Notes: generated by a model from the letters alone, not told the origin. A stretch of DNA of 64,000 bases from UBA2988 sp965237965 (GCA_965237965.1 CBDEGT010000003.1:558001-622000); one strand, 5' to 3'; shown: positions 1 through 9,380, counted from the stretch's first letter. Made by a program: numbers and translations.

Positions 1-582
1 GCCACGGCCGGACCGCTTCCCCAGGGAACGGATCCCAGGCCGGTCGGAACCTCCGCTGGCCGGGAGAGCGAACTGCTCGTTCCTCCGGGACACGGCGTGC
101 TCCGTCAGGACGAGATCACGCTCACCCTGTTCGCAGAAGACCTCGAGTTGAAGGTGACGCCGCTGGAGGAGTGGGTGATCCGCCTGACCGCGCCCGACAC
201 CTGGGCCCGCCTCTCGTCACTGGCCACTGCACACCGAGAAGAGGTGGTCCGGCGTACCGGCGAGCCGGCAGCGCTCTTCCTCGTCTCGTTCTTCAGCCGT
301 CTTCCGGGAACTCCCTTCCAGCCCAACGACGTGCAGTTGGTGAACCGCGGACGCCGCCGGCGTCCGGTTCTGATCCGTCCGGTGACGGCGGGATGGGGAG
401 CGCAGCGGCTCGATCAGGAAGAGCCTCAACTCGCCGTATACGCCTACCCGGCGGACATCGACCTCGAGCAGCCCCTGGCCCTGGAGTATGGGTTCGAGAC
501 GGGGTCGGAATGGGAAGCGATCCTGCGCCGGCTCGAGTCCGAGCGCAGCCGCGCACGGGCGCGAGCCGGAGTGAGGGACTAG
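1..582 (+). CDS. hypothetical protein, 5' end outside the window
   Basis: Frame +1 is open from base 1 to the TAG ending at 582. A GTG at 97 would give 161 aa, but the upstream codons are also open and the text runs smoothly through them, so the true start probably lies before the window. The visible protein is soluble and acidic in its middle, with a basic Arg/Ala-rich C-terminus. It has no membrane segment and no motif I recognise. It converges with the sigma54 activator at 605, only 22 bp away. The function is unknown. Confidence 0.55.
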   Translation, partial: ATAGPLPQGTDPRPVGTSAGRESELLVPPGHGVLRQDEITLTLFAEDLELKVTPLEEWVIRLTAPDTWARLSSLATAHREEVVRRTGEPAALFLVSFFSRLPGTPFQPNDVQLVNRGRRRRPVLIRPVTAGWGAQRLDQEEPQLAVYAYPADIDLEQPLALEYGFETGSEWEAILRRLESERSRARARAGVRD

Positions 583-604
583 CCCGCGCGGACCCGGCCC
601 CGGC

Positions 605-2164
605 CTAAACCTCCAGCCCGTACTGCTTGATCTTGCGGTAGAGCGTGCGCTCCCCGATCGCGAGCACCTCCGCCGCGCGCCTCCGGTTCCCTCCCTCCTC
701 CTGAAGCGCGGCGAGGATCGCGGCCCGCTCCAGCTCGTCCATCGTCATGCCTGGTCGGTAGACCACCACCCCCGGTTCGGGCGCGGGCGGGGAGGCTGGC
801 TCACCGTCGCCGGGCCGAGCGAAGGATTCTGAGGCAGGGATCACGATCTCTACGGGAGCCCCTGACGGAGTGGCCCCCTGCCCCAGGTCCTCGCGATAGG
901 CCTCGAACTCGCGCCGCAGATCGTTCGTGTCCACGCGCAGCTCGACCAGCGTGCGAAAGATGAACTCGAGCTCCGGGCGCAGCGTGGCATCTCCGGATCG
1001 CGTCTCCGACACCGTACGCGGTACCGCGACAGGCACCAGGCTGAGTCCGCCAGCACGCACCTCGGGCGGGATGTCGGCCGGGGCAATCTCCCGTCCCGGC
1101 GAGAGCACGACCATGCTCTCGACGAGGTTGCGCAGTTCGCGCACGTTCCCTGGCCACTGGTACGACTTCAGAAGCTCCATCGCGGCGGGAGTGATCCCCG
1201 GGAACGTGCGCTCATTGCGCTCGCTCACTTCACGCACGAACTCGCGAACCAGCAGGGGAATGTCCTCCCGACGTTCGCGCAGCGGAGGGAGGTCGATGCT
1301 GAGCACGTTCAGCCGGTAGTACAGGTCCCTCCGGAATTCCCTGAGCGCGACGAGCTGCCGAACGTCCTGGTTCGTAGCCGTGATGATGCGCACGTCCACG
1401 CGGATCGAGTTCTCGCCTCCGACCCGTAGGAACTCGCGCTGCTCCAGCACGCGCAGGAGCTTGGTCTGGGTTGCGAGCGGCATCTCCCCGATCTCGTCGA
1501 GGAAGATGGTCCCGCCATGGGCGAGCTCGAACAGTCCCCGGCGGGAGTCGATGGCTCCCGTGAACGCGCCCTTCTCGTGCCCGAACAGTTCGCTCTCGAG
1601 GAGCGTGTCCGGCAGCGCCGCCACATTCACCGCGATGAAGCGCTTGTGGCGGCGCGGCGAGAGCAGGTGAAGGCCACGCGCGACGAGCTCCTTGCCCGTT
1701 CCGGACTCACCCGTGACGAGCACGGTGGACGCCACCGGTGCAATCTGCACCACGCGCTCGAGCACCTCGTGCATCGCCTCGGTCTCGCCGATGATGCCGG
1801 TCTCACGCTGAAGCCGCCGCCGCTCGACGATGCGGCGACCGACCAGCGCGACCTCGTCGGGCAGGGCTCTGGTTCCGAAAGCCTCGAGCACACCGCTGGT
1901 CGGCTGAAGGTTCGACGCCGCCTCGGGCTCGAGCTCCCGCTCCGGCGAGACCACCAGCGCAGGCAGGTCGAGCCCGACCGTCTGGCGTAGCAACGGCTCG
2001 GCCTCCGGTGCGCTCGCGGTCACAACGAGCAGCACCGGCTCACGGGTCTCGGACAGGTCCTCGGACGGGGTGACCAGATCCACACGGTAGCCGCTCGCCC
2101 GGAAGGCCTCGCGGAGTCGGCCCGCGGCCGGCAGGTGGTGAGTCGAGATCAACACGACGCTCAT
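605..2164 (-). CDS. sigma54-dependent activator with a degenerate receiver domain
   Basis: 519 aa enhancer-binding protein. Residues ~1-115 look like a receiver fold, but the expected phospho-acceptor Asp is replaced in the stretch LLVVTAS and there is no N-terminal acidic pair, so control by phosphorylation is unlikely (inference). An AAA+ domain follows with Walker A GESGTGKE, the sigma54-contact loop GAFTGA, Walker B FLDEIGE and arginine-finger region RRDLYYRLNV. The C-terminal Fis-type HTH has GNRRRAAEVL and ERTLYRKIKQYG. The ATG at 2164 overlaps the mogA stop as ATGA, so it is translated as the last gene of the long minus-strand run. Its targets are unknown. The AAA+ and HTH parts are certain; the state of the receiver is read from the sequence. 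Confidence 0.93.
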   Translation of the reverse strand: MSVVLISTHHLPAAGRLREAFRASGYRVDLVTPSEDLSETREPVLLVVTASAPEAEPLLRQTVGLDLPALVVSPERELEPEAASNLQPTSGVLEAFGTRALPDEVALVGRRIVERRRLQRETGIIGETEAMHEVLERVVQIAPVASTVLVTGESGTGKELVARGLHLLSPRRHKRFIAVNVAALPDTLLESELFGHEKGAFTGAIDSRRGLFELAHGGTIFLDEIGEMPLATQTKLLRVLEQREFLRVGGENSIRVDVRIITATNQDVRQLVALREFRRDLYYRLNVLSIDLPPLRERREDIPLLVREFVREVSERNERTFPGITPAAMELLKSYQWPGNVRELRNLVESMVVLSPGREIAPADIPPEVRAGGLSLVPVAVPRTVSETRSGDATLRPELEFIFRTLVELRVDTNDLRREFEAYREDLGQGATPSGAPVEIVIPASESFARPGDGEPASPPAPEPGVVVYRPGMTMDELERAAILAALQEEGGNRRRAAEVLAIGERTLYRKIKQYGLEV

Positions 2165-2739
2165 GCGCCGCCTCCGCCCGCTCCTCCGTCCATACTTCCC
2201 TTGGCCCCGTGCGCTGGGTTCTCCCCCCGCAAGAGACGGACAGCGTGGCCGACCAAGGGCTCCAGCACGGCAAGCCCGTCACGCACGCCACCGGGGCTGC
2301 CGGGCAGGTTGACGAACAGGGTCGCGCCACGGCTTCCCGCGACCCCGCGCGAGAGCGCCGCGTAGGGGGTGCTCTCGGCACCCCGTCGCCGGAGCAGCTC
2401 CGCCAACCCGGGCGCCTCGCGCTCCAGCACGGGGCGGGTGGCCTCGGGGGTCACGTCGCGTGGCCCGAATCCGGTGCCGCCGGTGGTCAGCAGTAGATCG
2501 ACGTCACTGCCGTTGGACCAGGCGAGGAGCAGTGCCGTGATGCGATGCGCGTCGTCGGCAACCAATGCGCGTTCGACGAGCCGATGGCCGGCCTGCTCGC
2601 ACCACTCGGCCACCACGTCCCCGCTCCGATCCGGACGGTCCCCCCGTGCGCCGGCGTCGCTGACCGTGAGCAGGGCCACGCGCAGCGGAGTGACCCCGAC
2701 CCGCTCGGACACCTTCGTGACATCCGGCGGGGCGCTCAT
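2161..2739 (-). CDS. mogA: molybdopterin adenylyltransferase, MogA/MoaB family
   Basis: 192 aa. The MoCF-type fold begins at VALLTVSDAGARGDRPDRSG. The MPT-binding signature LLTTGGTGFGPRDVTPEAT is intact, as is the later NLPGSPGGVRDGL loop. The family adenylylates molybdopterin before molybdenum insertion, in the cytoplasm. MogA and MoaB cannot be told apart by eye. It starts at ATG 2739, overlapping the gcvT stop by ATGA, and its stop overlaps the next start. No other molybdenum cofactor gene is in the window, so its operon position looks historical rather than pathway-based. Confidence 0.88.
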   Translation of the reverse strand: MSAPPDVTKVSERVGVTPLRVALLTVSDAGARGDRPDRSGDVVAEWCEQAGHRLVERALVADDAHRITALLLAWSNGSDVDLLLTTGGTGFGPRDVTPEATRPVLEREAPGLAELLRRRGAESTPYAALSRGVAGSRGATLFVNLPGSPGGVRDGLAVLEPLVGHAVRLLRGENPAHGAKGSMDGGAGGGGA

Positions 2740-3845
2740 CGGCGGATCGACCCTCCCGTGTAGAATGGCGGGCGCACCACCCGAGCCCTCGCGGGCTTGC
2801 CACGGAGGCTGACGGTGACCTCCGTCTCCGGGGAGGCCAGGCGTACAGGAACCCAGGCCAGCGCGATCCCAACCCCCAGCGACGGGCTAACCGTGCCCGA
2901 CGTGACTACGCCGACCGGTCGGTCGCCCTCGAGAACCTCGTACCCCGGCCGCGGGAAGCCTCGCTCGAGGAGGGACAGGCCGACCAAGCGCCGTTCCACG
3001 CCATGCTCGCGTTGGGTCGCGAGCACGGCGCGACCGATGAAGTCGCGCTTGCCAAGCTTGGTGATCCAACCGAGCCCGGCTTCGATCGGCGTATGATCCT
3101 CGTCCAGGTCGCTGCCGTAGAGAGCGTAGCCCATCTCCAGCCGTAGCGAGTCGCGCGCCCCGAGCCCGGCCGGGATCAGCCCATCTATGGCCCCTTCCTC
3201 GAGCAGGGCATCCCAGACCCCTACCGCGTCGTCCGTGTCCAGGTATAGCTCGAAGCCGTCTTCTCCCGTGTATCCGGTGCCCGCGATCATGGCCCGCCTT
3301 CCAGCCACGCGCCCTTCTGCGAAGCGGTAGTAGCCGATCGGCTCCACGTCCACGCTCGCGAGCCTGGCCAGGATCCCGCGAGCTCGCGGCCCCTGGAGCG
3401 CGAGCAACGCGATCCTTTCCGAGCGGTCCTCCAGGTCCACATCCATGCCGGCACTCTGCCGGACCATCCACTCCCAATCCTTCTCTCGATTGGATGCGTT
3501 GACCACCAGCATCCACTCATCGTCGAGGCGGTAGACCAACAGGTCATCGATGATGCCACCATCGGGTCGACACATCGCGCTGTATTGCGCCTGTCCGACC
3601 TCCAACCGGGACGCATCGTTCACCGCGACGCGTTGGATCAGCGCGAGCGCGCCCGAACCGCGCAGGGCAAACTGGCCCATGTGGGAAACATCGAAGAGAC
3701 CGGCCGCGCCGCGGACCGCACGGTGCTCGGCGGTGATGCCCGTAGGGTACTGCACGGGCATCTCGAAACCGGCGAACGGGACCATCTTCCCGCCCAGCCG
3801 GACATGCTCGCCGTGGAGCGGGGTCCTGCGAAGCGTGTCCTGCAT
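2736..3845 (-). CDS. gcvT: aminomethyltransferase, glycine cleavage T protein
   Basis: 369 aa, the usual GcvT length. The frame is open further upstream, but the family N-terminus (TPLHGEHVRLGGKMVPFAGFEMPVQY in outline) begins at ATG 3845, which overlaps the argF stop as ATGA. DVSHMGQF and the folate/catalytic Asp region GGIIDDLLVYRL are present, and the C-terminal beta-barrel ends near GKPARARVVRPPFY. It transfers the aminomethyl carbon of lipoyl-bound glycine to tetrahydrofolate. gcvH and gcvP are not in the window, so the complex must be encoded elsewhere. Confidence 0.93.
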   Translation of the reverse strand: MQDTLRRTPLHGEHVRLGGKMVPFAGFEMPVQYPTGITAEHRAVRGAAGLFDVSHMGQFALRGSGALALIQRVAVNDASRLEVGQAQYSAMCRPDGGIIDDLLVYRLDDEWMLVVNASNREKDWEWMVRQSAGMDVDLEDRSERIALLALQGPRARGILARLASVDVEPIGYYRFAEGRVAGRRAMIAGTGYTGEDGFELYLDTDDAVGVWDALLEEGAIDGLIPAGLGARDSLRLEMGYALYGSDLDEDHTPIEAGLGWITKLGKRDFIGRAVLATQREHGVERRLVGLSLLERGFPRPGYEVLEGDRPVGVVTSGTVSPSLGVGIALAWVPVRLASPETEVTVSLRGKPARARVVRPPFYTGGSIRR

Positions 3846-4825
3846 CAGCGAACGGCCGCTCCACCACCCATCAGCAGGGCCATCAGCGCTTTCTGCGCGT
3901 GCAACCGGTTCTCGGCCTCGACGAACACCCGCGATGCCGGACCGTCGATCACGTCTGCCGCCACTTCTTCTCCGCGGTGGGCCGGCAGGCAATGCAGTAA
4001 AATCGCGCCAGGAGTCGCTCGTTCCATGATCGCACGGTCGACTACGAACCCCGCGAACGCCCGCACCCTCTGCGCCGCTTCCTCCTCTTGACCCATCGAC
4101 GACCAAACATCGGTGGTCACGACGTCCGCCCCGGTAGCGGCCTCCGCCGGATCGCGCATGACGCGCACGTCGGCCACCGCCTGCGCACGCCGCAGGATCT
4201 CGGGGTTCGGGTCGTATCCCTCTGGGCACGCTAGCCTCAGTTCCAAGCCGAGCCGAGCGGCCGCGTTGATCCACGAGTTGGCCATGTTGTTGCCGTCGCC
4301 TATCCACGCGACCCGGCGACCCTCGATCGTGGGCCCGTACTCCTCGCGGATCGTCTGGAGGTCGGCCACCACCTGACAGGGATGGAGCAGGTCGGAGAGA
4401 CCGTTGATCACGGGCACGGTAGCGTGCCGGGCAAGCTCCACCGCCTCCTCATGGGCGAACGTTCGGATCACGATCCCATCCACGAAACCGGACAGCACAC
4501 GCGCCGTGTCCGAGAGCGACTCGCCTCGTCCGATCTGGATATCCCGATCGGAGAGGAAGAGCGCGTGACCTCCCATCTGATACATCCCGACCTCGAAGGA
4601 GACCCGCGTCCGAGTGGAGCTCTTCCGGAAGATCATGGCGAGGGTCTTCCCCTCCAGCGGCCGGCCGCGCTCGAACCCGTCCTTCATGCGCTCGGCCTGG
4701 GTCAGCACCGCGACCAACTCGTCGCGGGACAGATCGGGGATCTCCAGGAAGTCGCGCTTGCCCGGCCCGGCGCCGGACGTAGGGGACACCGGCGCGGTCG
4801 CCGTCCGCCCCCCCGAGCCACTCAC
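3845..4825 (-). CDS. argF: ornithine carbamoyltransferase
   Basis: 326 aa with a ~22-residue Gly/Ala/Pro-rich leader before the catalytic domain. Carbamoyl-phosphate motif STRTR, HPCQ, the ornithine-domain GDGNNMANSWI, SMGQE and the catalytic HCLPAHRGEE are all visible. It forms citrulline in arginine synthesis. The start is a GTG at 4825 overlapping the hslU TGA. No other arg genes are nearby. The aspartate and acetylornithine transcarbamylase paralogues are less likely because the SMG loop and HCLPAHRGEE match the ornithine type. Confidence 0.92.
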   Translation of the reverse strand: MSGSGGRTATAPVSPTSGAGPGKRDFLEIPDLSRDELVAVLTQAERMKDGFERGRPLEGKTLAMIFRKSSTRTRVSFEVGMYQMGGHALFLSDRDIQIGRGESLSDTARVLSGFVDGIVIRTFAHEEAVELARHATVPVINGLSDLLHPCQVVADLQTIREEYGPTIEGRRVAWIGDGNNMANSWINAAARLGLELRLACPEGYDPNPEILRRAQAVADVRVMRDPAEAATGADVVTTDVWSSMGQEEEAAQRVRAFAGFVVDRAIMERATPGAILLHCLPAHRGEEVAADVIDGPASRVFVEAENRLHAQKALMALLMGGGAAVR

Positions 4826-6336
4826 AGGATGTATCTCCGGAGGTCCTCGTCCTCGACAATCGCTTCCAGGTGCTGACGCACGAATGCGCGGTCGACACGG
4901 AGGGCCCGAGGACCGCCCTCGGGCAGGTCGAAGAGCGCCTCCTCCAACAGGGTGGTCATCACCGTCTGGAGGCGGCGGGCGCCGATGTTCTCCATCCGAT
5001 CGTTGAGCACGGTCGCGATCCGCGCGATCTCGTCCACTCCGTCGTCCTCGAACTCGAGCGTGGCGCCCTCGGTGGCGACGAGCGCGGTGTACTGCTTGAG
5101 CAGGGCGTTCTCCGGCTCCTTTAGGATGCGAACGAAATCCTTTTCGCCGAGGCTCCCGAGCTCGACGCGGATCGGAAAGCGCCCCTGCATCTCGGGAATC
5201 AGATCGCTGGGTCGCGCGACGTGGAATGCTCCGGCAGCGATGAAGAGCACGTGGTCGGTGCGCACCAGACCGTACTTGGTGGTGACGGTCGAGCCTTCCA
5301 CGATCGGAAGCAGGTCGCGCTGCACCCCTTCGCGGCTGACGTCGGGCCCCATCCCACCCCGCTCTCCGGCGATCTTGTCGATTTCGTCGAGGAACACCAT
5401 GCCCATGTCCTCGGCGCGCTCGAGCGCCTCGTTCACGACCTCGTCCATGTCGACCAAGCGGTCCAGTTCGTCCTGAAACAGGATGCGGCGCGCCTCGGCC
5501 ACGGTTACACGCCGCCGCTTGGTCTTCTTGGGCAGCATGTCCTGAAGCATCTCGGAAAAGTTGTGGTCCATCCCCTCGGACCCGCCCATCGGGATCATCA
5601 TCCCCTCGAGGTTCGGGGCCTGGCTCACCTCGATCTCGAGCTCCCGATTCTCCAGCTTCTCGTCCCGGAGTAGCTTGCGGAGCTTCTCGCGCGTGCGCGC
5701 ACGCCGGCCGGCCAGGTCGGTCACTTCCCCACCCTCCGGCGCAGGGCGGGTCTCCACTCCGGAAGGTCCCGCCACGAACAGAGCGCGACCCTGATCGGAT
5801 TCTTCAGGCTCGCGTGTCTGCTTGCCATCTTCCTCGCCGTCCGCAGACGCAGGAAGCAGGAGATCGAGAAGGCGTTCCTCCACCCGGGCGTCGGCAACGT
5901 CGGCAACGTCGTCCTCGCGCTCCGCGCGTACCATGTTCACGGCCACGTCCACCAAGTCGCGGATCATCGACTCCACGTCGCGGCCCACGTATCCCACTTC
6001 CGTGAACTTGGACGCCTCCACCTTCACGAAGGGCGCGCCGGCAAGCCGCGCAAGTCGCCGCGCGATCTCGGTCTTCCCCACCCCGGTCGGACCGATCAGG
6101 ATGAGGTTATTGGGCATGATTTCCTCGCGCAGACCCTCCGCGACACGTTGGCGGCGCCAACGATTGCGCAGCGCGATGGCAACCGCCTTCTTCGCATCGT
6201 CCTGCCCGACGATGTACTTGTCCAACTCGCGCACGATCTGACGTGGGGTGAGCTCTTCGAGCCAAGCCGGAGCGGTGCCTGCGTCGGGTTGGGGCTCCGG
6301 TACCGTCGACTCGACAGGGGCCGCTCCACTATTCAT
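4822..6336 (-). CDS. hslU: HslU, ATPase subunit of the HslUV protease
   Basis: 504 aa. The N-terminal TPRQIVRELDKYIVGQDDAKKAVAIALRNR outline, Walker A GPTGVGKTEIARRLA, pore-loop GYVGRDVE, Walker B FLDEIDKIA and a C-terminal RRYIL are present. The free C-terminal tail is what inserts into HslV. The I-domain (about residues 110-245) contains an acidic low-complexity stretch. The ATG at 6336 overlaps the hslV stop (ATGA), so I prefer it to the in-frame upstream start. The ATPase unfolds substrates and feeds them to HslV in the cytoplasm. Confidence 0.96.
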   Translation of the reverse strand: MNSGAAPVESTVPEPQPDAGTAPAWLEELTPRQIVRELDKYIVGQDDAKKAVAIALRNRWRRQRVAEGLREEIMPNNLILIGPTGVGKTEIARRLARLAGAPFVKVEASKFTEVGYVGRDVESMIRDLVDVAVNMVRAEREDDVADVADARVEERLLDLLLPASADGEEDGKQTREPEESDQGRALFVAGPSGVETRPAPEGGEVTDLAGRRARTREKLRKLLRDEKLENRELEIEVSQAPNLEGMMIPMGGSEGMDHNFSEMLQDMLPKKTKRRRVTVAEARRILFQDELDRLVDMDEVVNEALERAEDMGMVFLDEIDKIAGERGGMGPDVSREGVQRDLLPIVEGSTVTTKYGLVRTDHVLFIAAGAFHVARPSDLIPEMQGRFPIRVELGSLGEKDFVRILKEPENALLKQYTALVATEGATLEFEDDGVDEIARIATVLNDRMENIGARRLQTVMTTLLEEALFDLPEGGPRALRVDRAFVRQHLEAIVEDEDLRRYIL

Positions 6337-6884
6337 GAGCCTTCTTCCCCGAGCTCGAGCACCTTGATCTCCCGATTCGTATAGATGCAAATCTCGCCTG
6401 TGATCATGAGCGCCTCGCGCACGACTCCGGCCGCATCCAGGTCCGAGTACCTGTAGAGGGCACGGGCCGCGGCCAGCGCATAGGGGCCGCCCGAACCGAT
6501 GGCGACGACGTCGTCGTCGGGTTGGATCACATCCCCGTCCCCACTGATCATGAAGACGTGCTCACGGTCCGCCACCACGAGCACCGCGTTGAGCCGCCGC
6601 AGGTAGCGATCCGTCCGCCAATCCTTGGCGAGCTCGACCAACGCGCGGGTCAGGTTTCCCGGATACCTCTCGAGCTTCTCCTCGAGCTTCTCGAACAGCG
6701 CGAAGGCGTCCGCCACCGCGCCGGCGAACCCCGCCAGGATCTTGCCGCTCCGGAGCTCACGCACCTTCATCGCCGTGGTCTTCACCACGGTGTCGCCCAT
6801 GGTCACCTGGCCATCTCCGCCCAGGGCGGTCCGCCCGTCCTTGCGAACCGCGACCACGGTGGTCGACCGAATGCGGGGCTGCAC
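6333..6884 (-). CDS. hslV: HslV, proteolytic subunit of the HslUV protease
   Basis: 183 aa. The proteasome-beta-like core reads TTVVAVRKDGRTALGGDGQVT, then GFAGAVADAF and IGSGGPYALAAARAL. The nucleophile should be the first Thr of TTVVAV, but eight residues (MQPRIRST up to that point) precede it. As in some other bacterial HslV proteins, a short propeptide would have to be removed, rather than just Met as in E. coli. The ATG at 6884 is the only good start. A 150-bp gap separates it from xerC, so hslV may also have its own promoter. hslU follows with ATGA overlap. Confidence 0.95.
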   Translation of the reverse strand: MQPRIRSTTVVAVRKDGRTALGGDGQVTMGDTVVKTTAMKVRELRSGKILAGFAGAVADAFALFEKLEEKLERYPGNLTRALVELAKDWRTDRYLRRLNAVLVVADREHVFMISGDGDVIQPDDDVVAIGSGGPYALAAARALYRYSDLDAAGVVREALMITGEICIYTNREIKVLELGEEGS

Positions 6885-7035
6885 GCCACCTCCGTTCTGG
6901 GGTTTGGGGCAACCTCGGGGGCGCCCGGAGGGGAAGCATAACAGCCCCGCTCCTGCGCCAAAATGGCACGCTCGTGCTCCAGGGCGGCGATCACGACGGG
7001 GTACCGCCGTGCGTGGGCCTCCCGCCGGGCGACTG

Positions 7036-8037
7036 CTAGGAGCGCGGGTGTGCGGCCCGGTAGACCTGCTTCAGTCGTTCACGGGAGGTGTGCGTGTAGA
7101 TCCGGGTGGTCGAGAGCGAGACGTGACCCAGCAGCTCCTTCACCGCCATCATATCCGCCCCAGCGTCCAGCAGATGGGTGGCGAAGCTGTGCCGGAGCGA
7201 ATGCGCGGAGAGTCCCGCAGCCAGCGCGGCGGCCTCGAGCCGGGCGTGCACCACCTTCTGGATGGCACGGCGGGAGAGGCGACGGCCGCGCGCCGAGAGA
7301 ATGAGCGCCCGCCGGTCCGGTGTCGGGGTGTCCGCTCGGAGCGCTTCCGCGCGACGAGGCTCATAGCGGCGCACGGCCACGACCGCGGCCCGCGTCAGAG
7401 GGACGACCCGTTCCTTTCTTCCCTTCCCCCGTACCTTCATGACGTCGCTCACCAGGTCAAGGTCGGAAAGGTCCAGCCCGTGCAGCTCGGCGAGCCGGAT
7501 TCCGCTTCCGTAGAGCAACTCCAGGATGACCAGGTCGCGGGTTCCGGTCAGCGTGTTGCCGGCTGCCGCCGTGTCGGCCTCACGGAAGAGCGACTCCACG
7601 TCGTCCCGGCCCAGGTGCCCGGGCAGCCGCTTCTCCGCCCGTGGCGCCCGCATCCCGCGGGTCGGATCCGCCGGCAGCTCGGCCTCGGCGTGCAAAAAGC
7701 GGAAAAAAGCGCGCACGGCGGAGAGCTTTCGGGCGGCGCTCCGCCGCCCGAGACCGCGCCGACCGCACCAGCCCAAGAACCCCCGTAGCGTCAGTCGGTC
7801 GACCTGACCCCACGTCCACTCGGGCGAGCCCACGTACTCGGTTAGGAAACGGGCGAGGTCGTCCAGGTCCCGGCGGTAGGCGGCGACCGTGTGCGGCGAG
7901 AGCTGGCGCTCGTCGGCAAGGTGGCGGAGGAAGCGCGCGGGCTCGCGGCGCTCTCCGACCGGTGAGCTGCCGGTCCGCCTCGCGTGCCCGACGGCTGGAT
8001 CGTTGGTTGCGGCCCTGCCGGCGCGCTCCGCGCTCAT
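7036..8037 (-). CDS. xerC: tyrosine recombinase XerC/XerD (CodV position)
   Basis: 333 aa. An N-terminal SAM-like core-binding domain (FLRHLADERQLSPHTVAAYRRDL in outline) is followed by the catalytic domain with Arg in YGSGIRLAEL, Lys in the GKGRKERVVPL hairpin, HSLRHSFATHLL, GHVSLSTTRIYTH and the nucleophilic Tyr in IYTHT. Such enzymes resolve chromosome dimers at dif. The first ~35 residues are a basic, low-complexity extension. ATG 8037 overlaps the trmFO stop. Its place after trmFO and before hslV matches codV of the Firmicutes topA-gid-codVWX cluster. XerC versus XerD is not decidable by eye. Confidence 0.9.
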   Translation of the reverse strand: MSAERAGRAATNDPAVGHARRTGSSPVGERREPARFLRHLADERQLSPHTVAAYRRDLDDLARFLTEYVGSPEWTWGQVDRLTLRGFLGWCGRRGLGRRSAARKLSAVRAFFRFLHAEAELPADPTRGMRAPRAEKRLPGHLGRDDVESLFREADTAAAGNTLTGTRDLVILELLYGSGIRLAELHGLDLSDLDLVSDVMKVRGKGRKERVVPLTRAAVVAVRRYEPRRAEALRADTPTPDRRALILSARGRRLSRRAIQKVVHARLEAAALAAGLSAHSLRHSFATHLLDAGADMMAVKELLGHVSLSTTRIYTHTSRERLKQVYRAAHPRS

Positions 8038-9380
8038 GGAACCGCCGCCACCGGCGGGTGCGCGATCCCCTCGGCATGTACCCAAGCCACGAAATCGGCC
8101 TGGGCACGCTCGGCCAGGCGCTCGCGCCTGCGCCGCTTGTCCGTGGGGGGATCGGGGAGCGGGTCCACCAGCCCCCAGTTCGAGTTCATCGGCTGGAACC
8201 GGCCGGGTCCGCTCTCGCGTAGGTATCGCAGGAGGCTGCCGAGCATGGTCGTGGGCGGCGGGAGCGCAGGGTCCAACCCCGCGAGGACGCGGTCGAGATT
8301 GATCCCCGCGAGGGACCCCGACGCCGCGGACTCGGTGTACCCTTCCACTCCGGTGAGCTGCCCGGCAAAGATCAGGTCGGGACGGTCCGGAAGCGCCCCG
8401 TGCGCGGAGAGTCGACGGGGAAAATCGAGATAGCTGTTCCGATGAATGGAGCCCCACCGTAGGAACTCCGCGGCGGCCAGACCCGGGATCATGCGGAAGA
8501 CGCGCGCCTGCTCGGGAATCCTCAGCCGGGTCTGGAACCCGACCAGGTTCCACATCTGGCCCGCGCGATCCTCGCGTCGAAGCTGGACCACCGCCCATGG
8601 ACGGCGGCCCGTGCGAGGGTCGATGAGGCCGATCGGCTTCATCGGGCCGTAGCGCAGGGTCTCCTCACCGCGCGCCGCCATCACCTCGATCGGGAGACAC
8701 CCCTCGAAGTAGGGCACCGCGTCCCAGTCGTGTCCCTCGTGCACGTCCGCGGCGCGCAACTCGGCCACGAACGCGTCGTACTCGACCTTGGACATCGGAC
8801 AGTTCAGATAATCGCCCGCCTCGGTGAAGCGGCCGGCCACGAACACGACCGCCTCGTCGAGAGAGTCGCGGTGCACGATCGGCGCGATCGCATCGTAGAA
8901 GGAGAGACCCTGGTCACCCAGCTCTGCCCTGATCGACGCCGATAGCGAATCCGAGGTGAGCGGTCCGGTAGCGACGACGGCGGGGCCCGAGGGCAGCTCC
9001 TCCACCTCCTCGCGTGTCACCTCGATCGCTGTGCTCTCGGCCACCGCCGCACTCATCGCTTCGGCAAAGAGCGCGCGGTCGACGGCGAGCGCCGAACCCG
9101 CTGGCACGCGTGCCAGTCGAGCCGAACGGAGCAGAATGGACCCGAGCACGTCCATCTCGCGCTTGAGCTGCCCGTGAGCGTTGGCAGGGTCTTCGCTCTT
9201 GAAGGAGTTGGTGCAGACCAGCTCGCCGAGCCGATCGGTACGGTGTGCAGGGGTCGCCCGCACCGGCCGCATCTCGACCAGCCGCACCTGGTATCCTCGC
9301 GCGGCGAGCTGAAGGGCCGCCTCGCAGCCGGCGAGCCCTCCACCCACGACGGTGACGGCGGAGTCGTCCATCGACCTCAC
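8034..9380 (-). CDS. trmFO: methylenetetrahydrofolate-tRNA-(uracil-5-)-methyltransferase TrmFO
   Basis: 448 aa flavoprotein. The FAD-binding GGGLAGCEAALQLA lies at the N-terminus, followed by ELVCTNSFKSEDP, GDYLNCPMSKVEYDAF, FVGQLTGVEGY-like FAGQLTGVEGYTESAASG and PMNSNWGLVDPL, all typical of TrmFO. The family makes m5U54 in tRNA using methylene-THF and FADH2. The GTG at 9380 overlaps the topA TGA; an in-frame ATG at 9371 is an alternative that loses three residues. The last residues overlap xerC. Confidence 0.95.
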   Translation of the reverse strand: MRSMDDSAVTVVGGGLAGCEAALQLAARGYQVRLVEMRPVRATPAHRTDRLGELVCTNSFKSEDPANAHGQLKREMDVLGSILLRSARLARVPAGSALAVDRALFAEAMSAAVAESTAIEVTREEVEELPSGPAVVATGPLTSDSLSASIRAELGDQGLSFYDAIAPIVHRDSLDEAVVFVAGRFTEAGDYLNCPMSKVEYDAFVAELRAADVHEGHDWDAVPYFEGCLPIEVMAARGEETLRYGPMKPIGLIDPRTGRRPWAVVQLRREDRAGQMWNLVGFQTRLRIPEQARVFRMIPGLAAAEFLRWGSIHRNSYLDFPRRLSAHGALPDRPDLIFAGQLTGVEGYTESAASGSLAGINLDRVLAGLDPALPPPTTMLGSLLRYLRESGPGRFQPMNSNWGLVDPLPDPPTDKRRRRERLAERAQADFVAWVHAEGIAHPPVAAVP

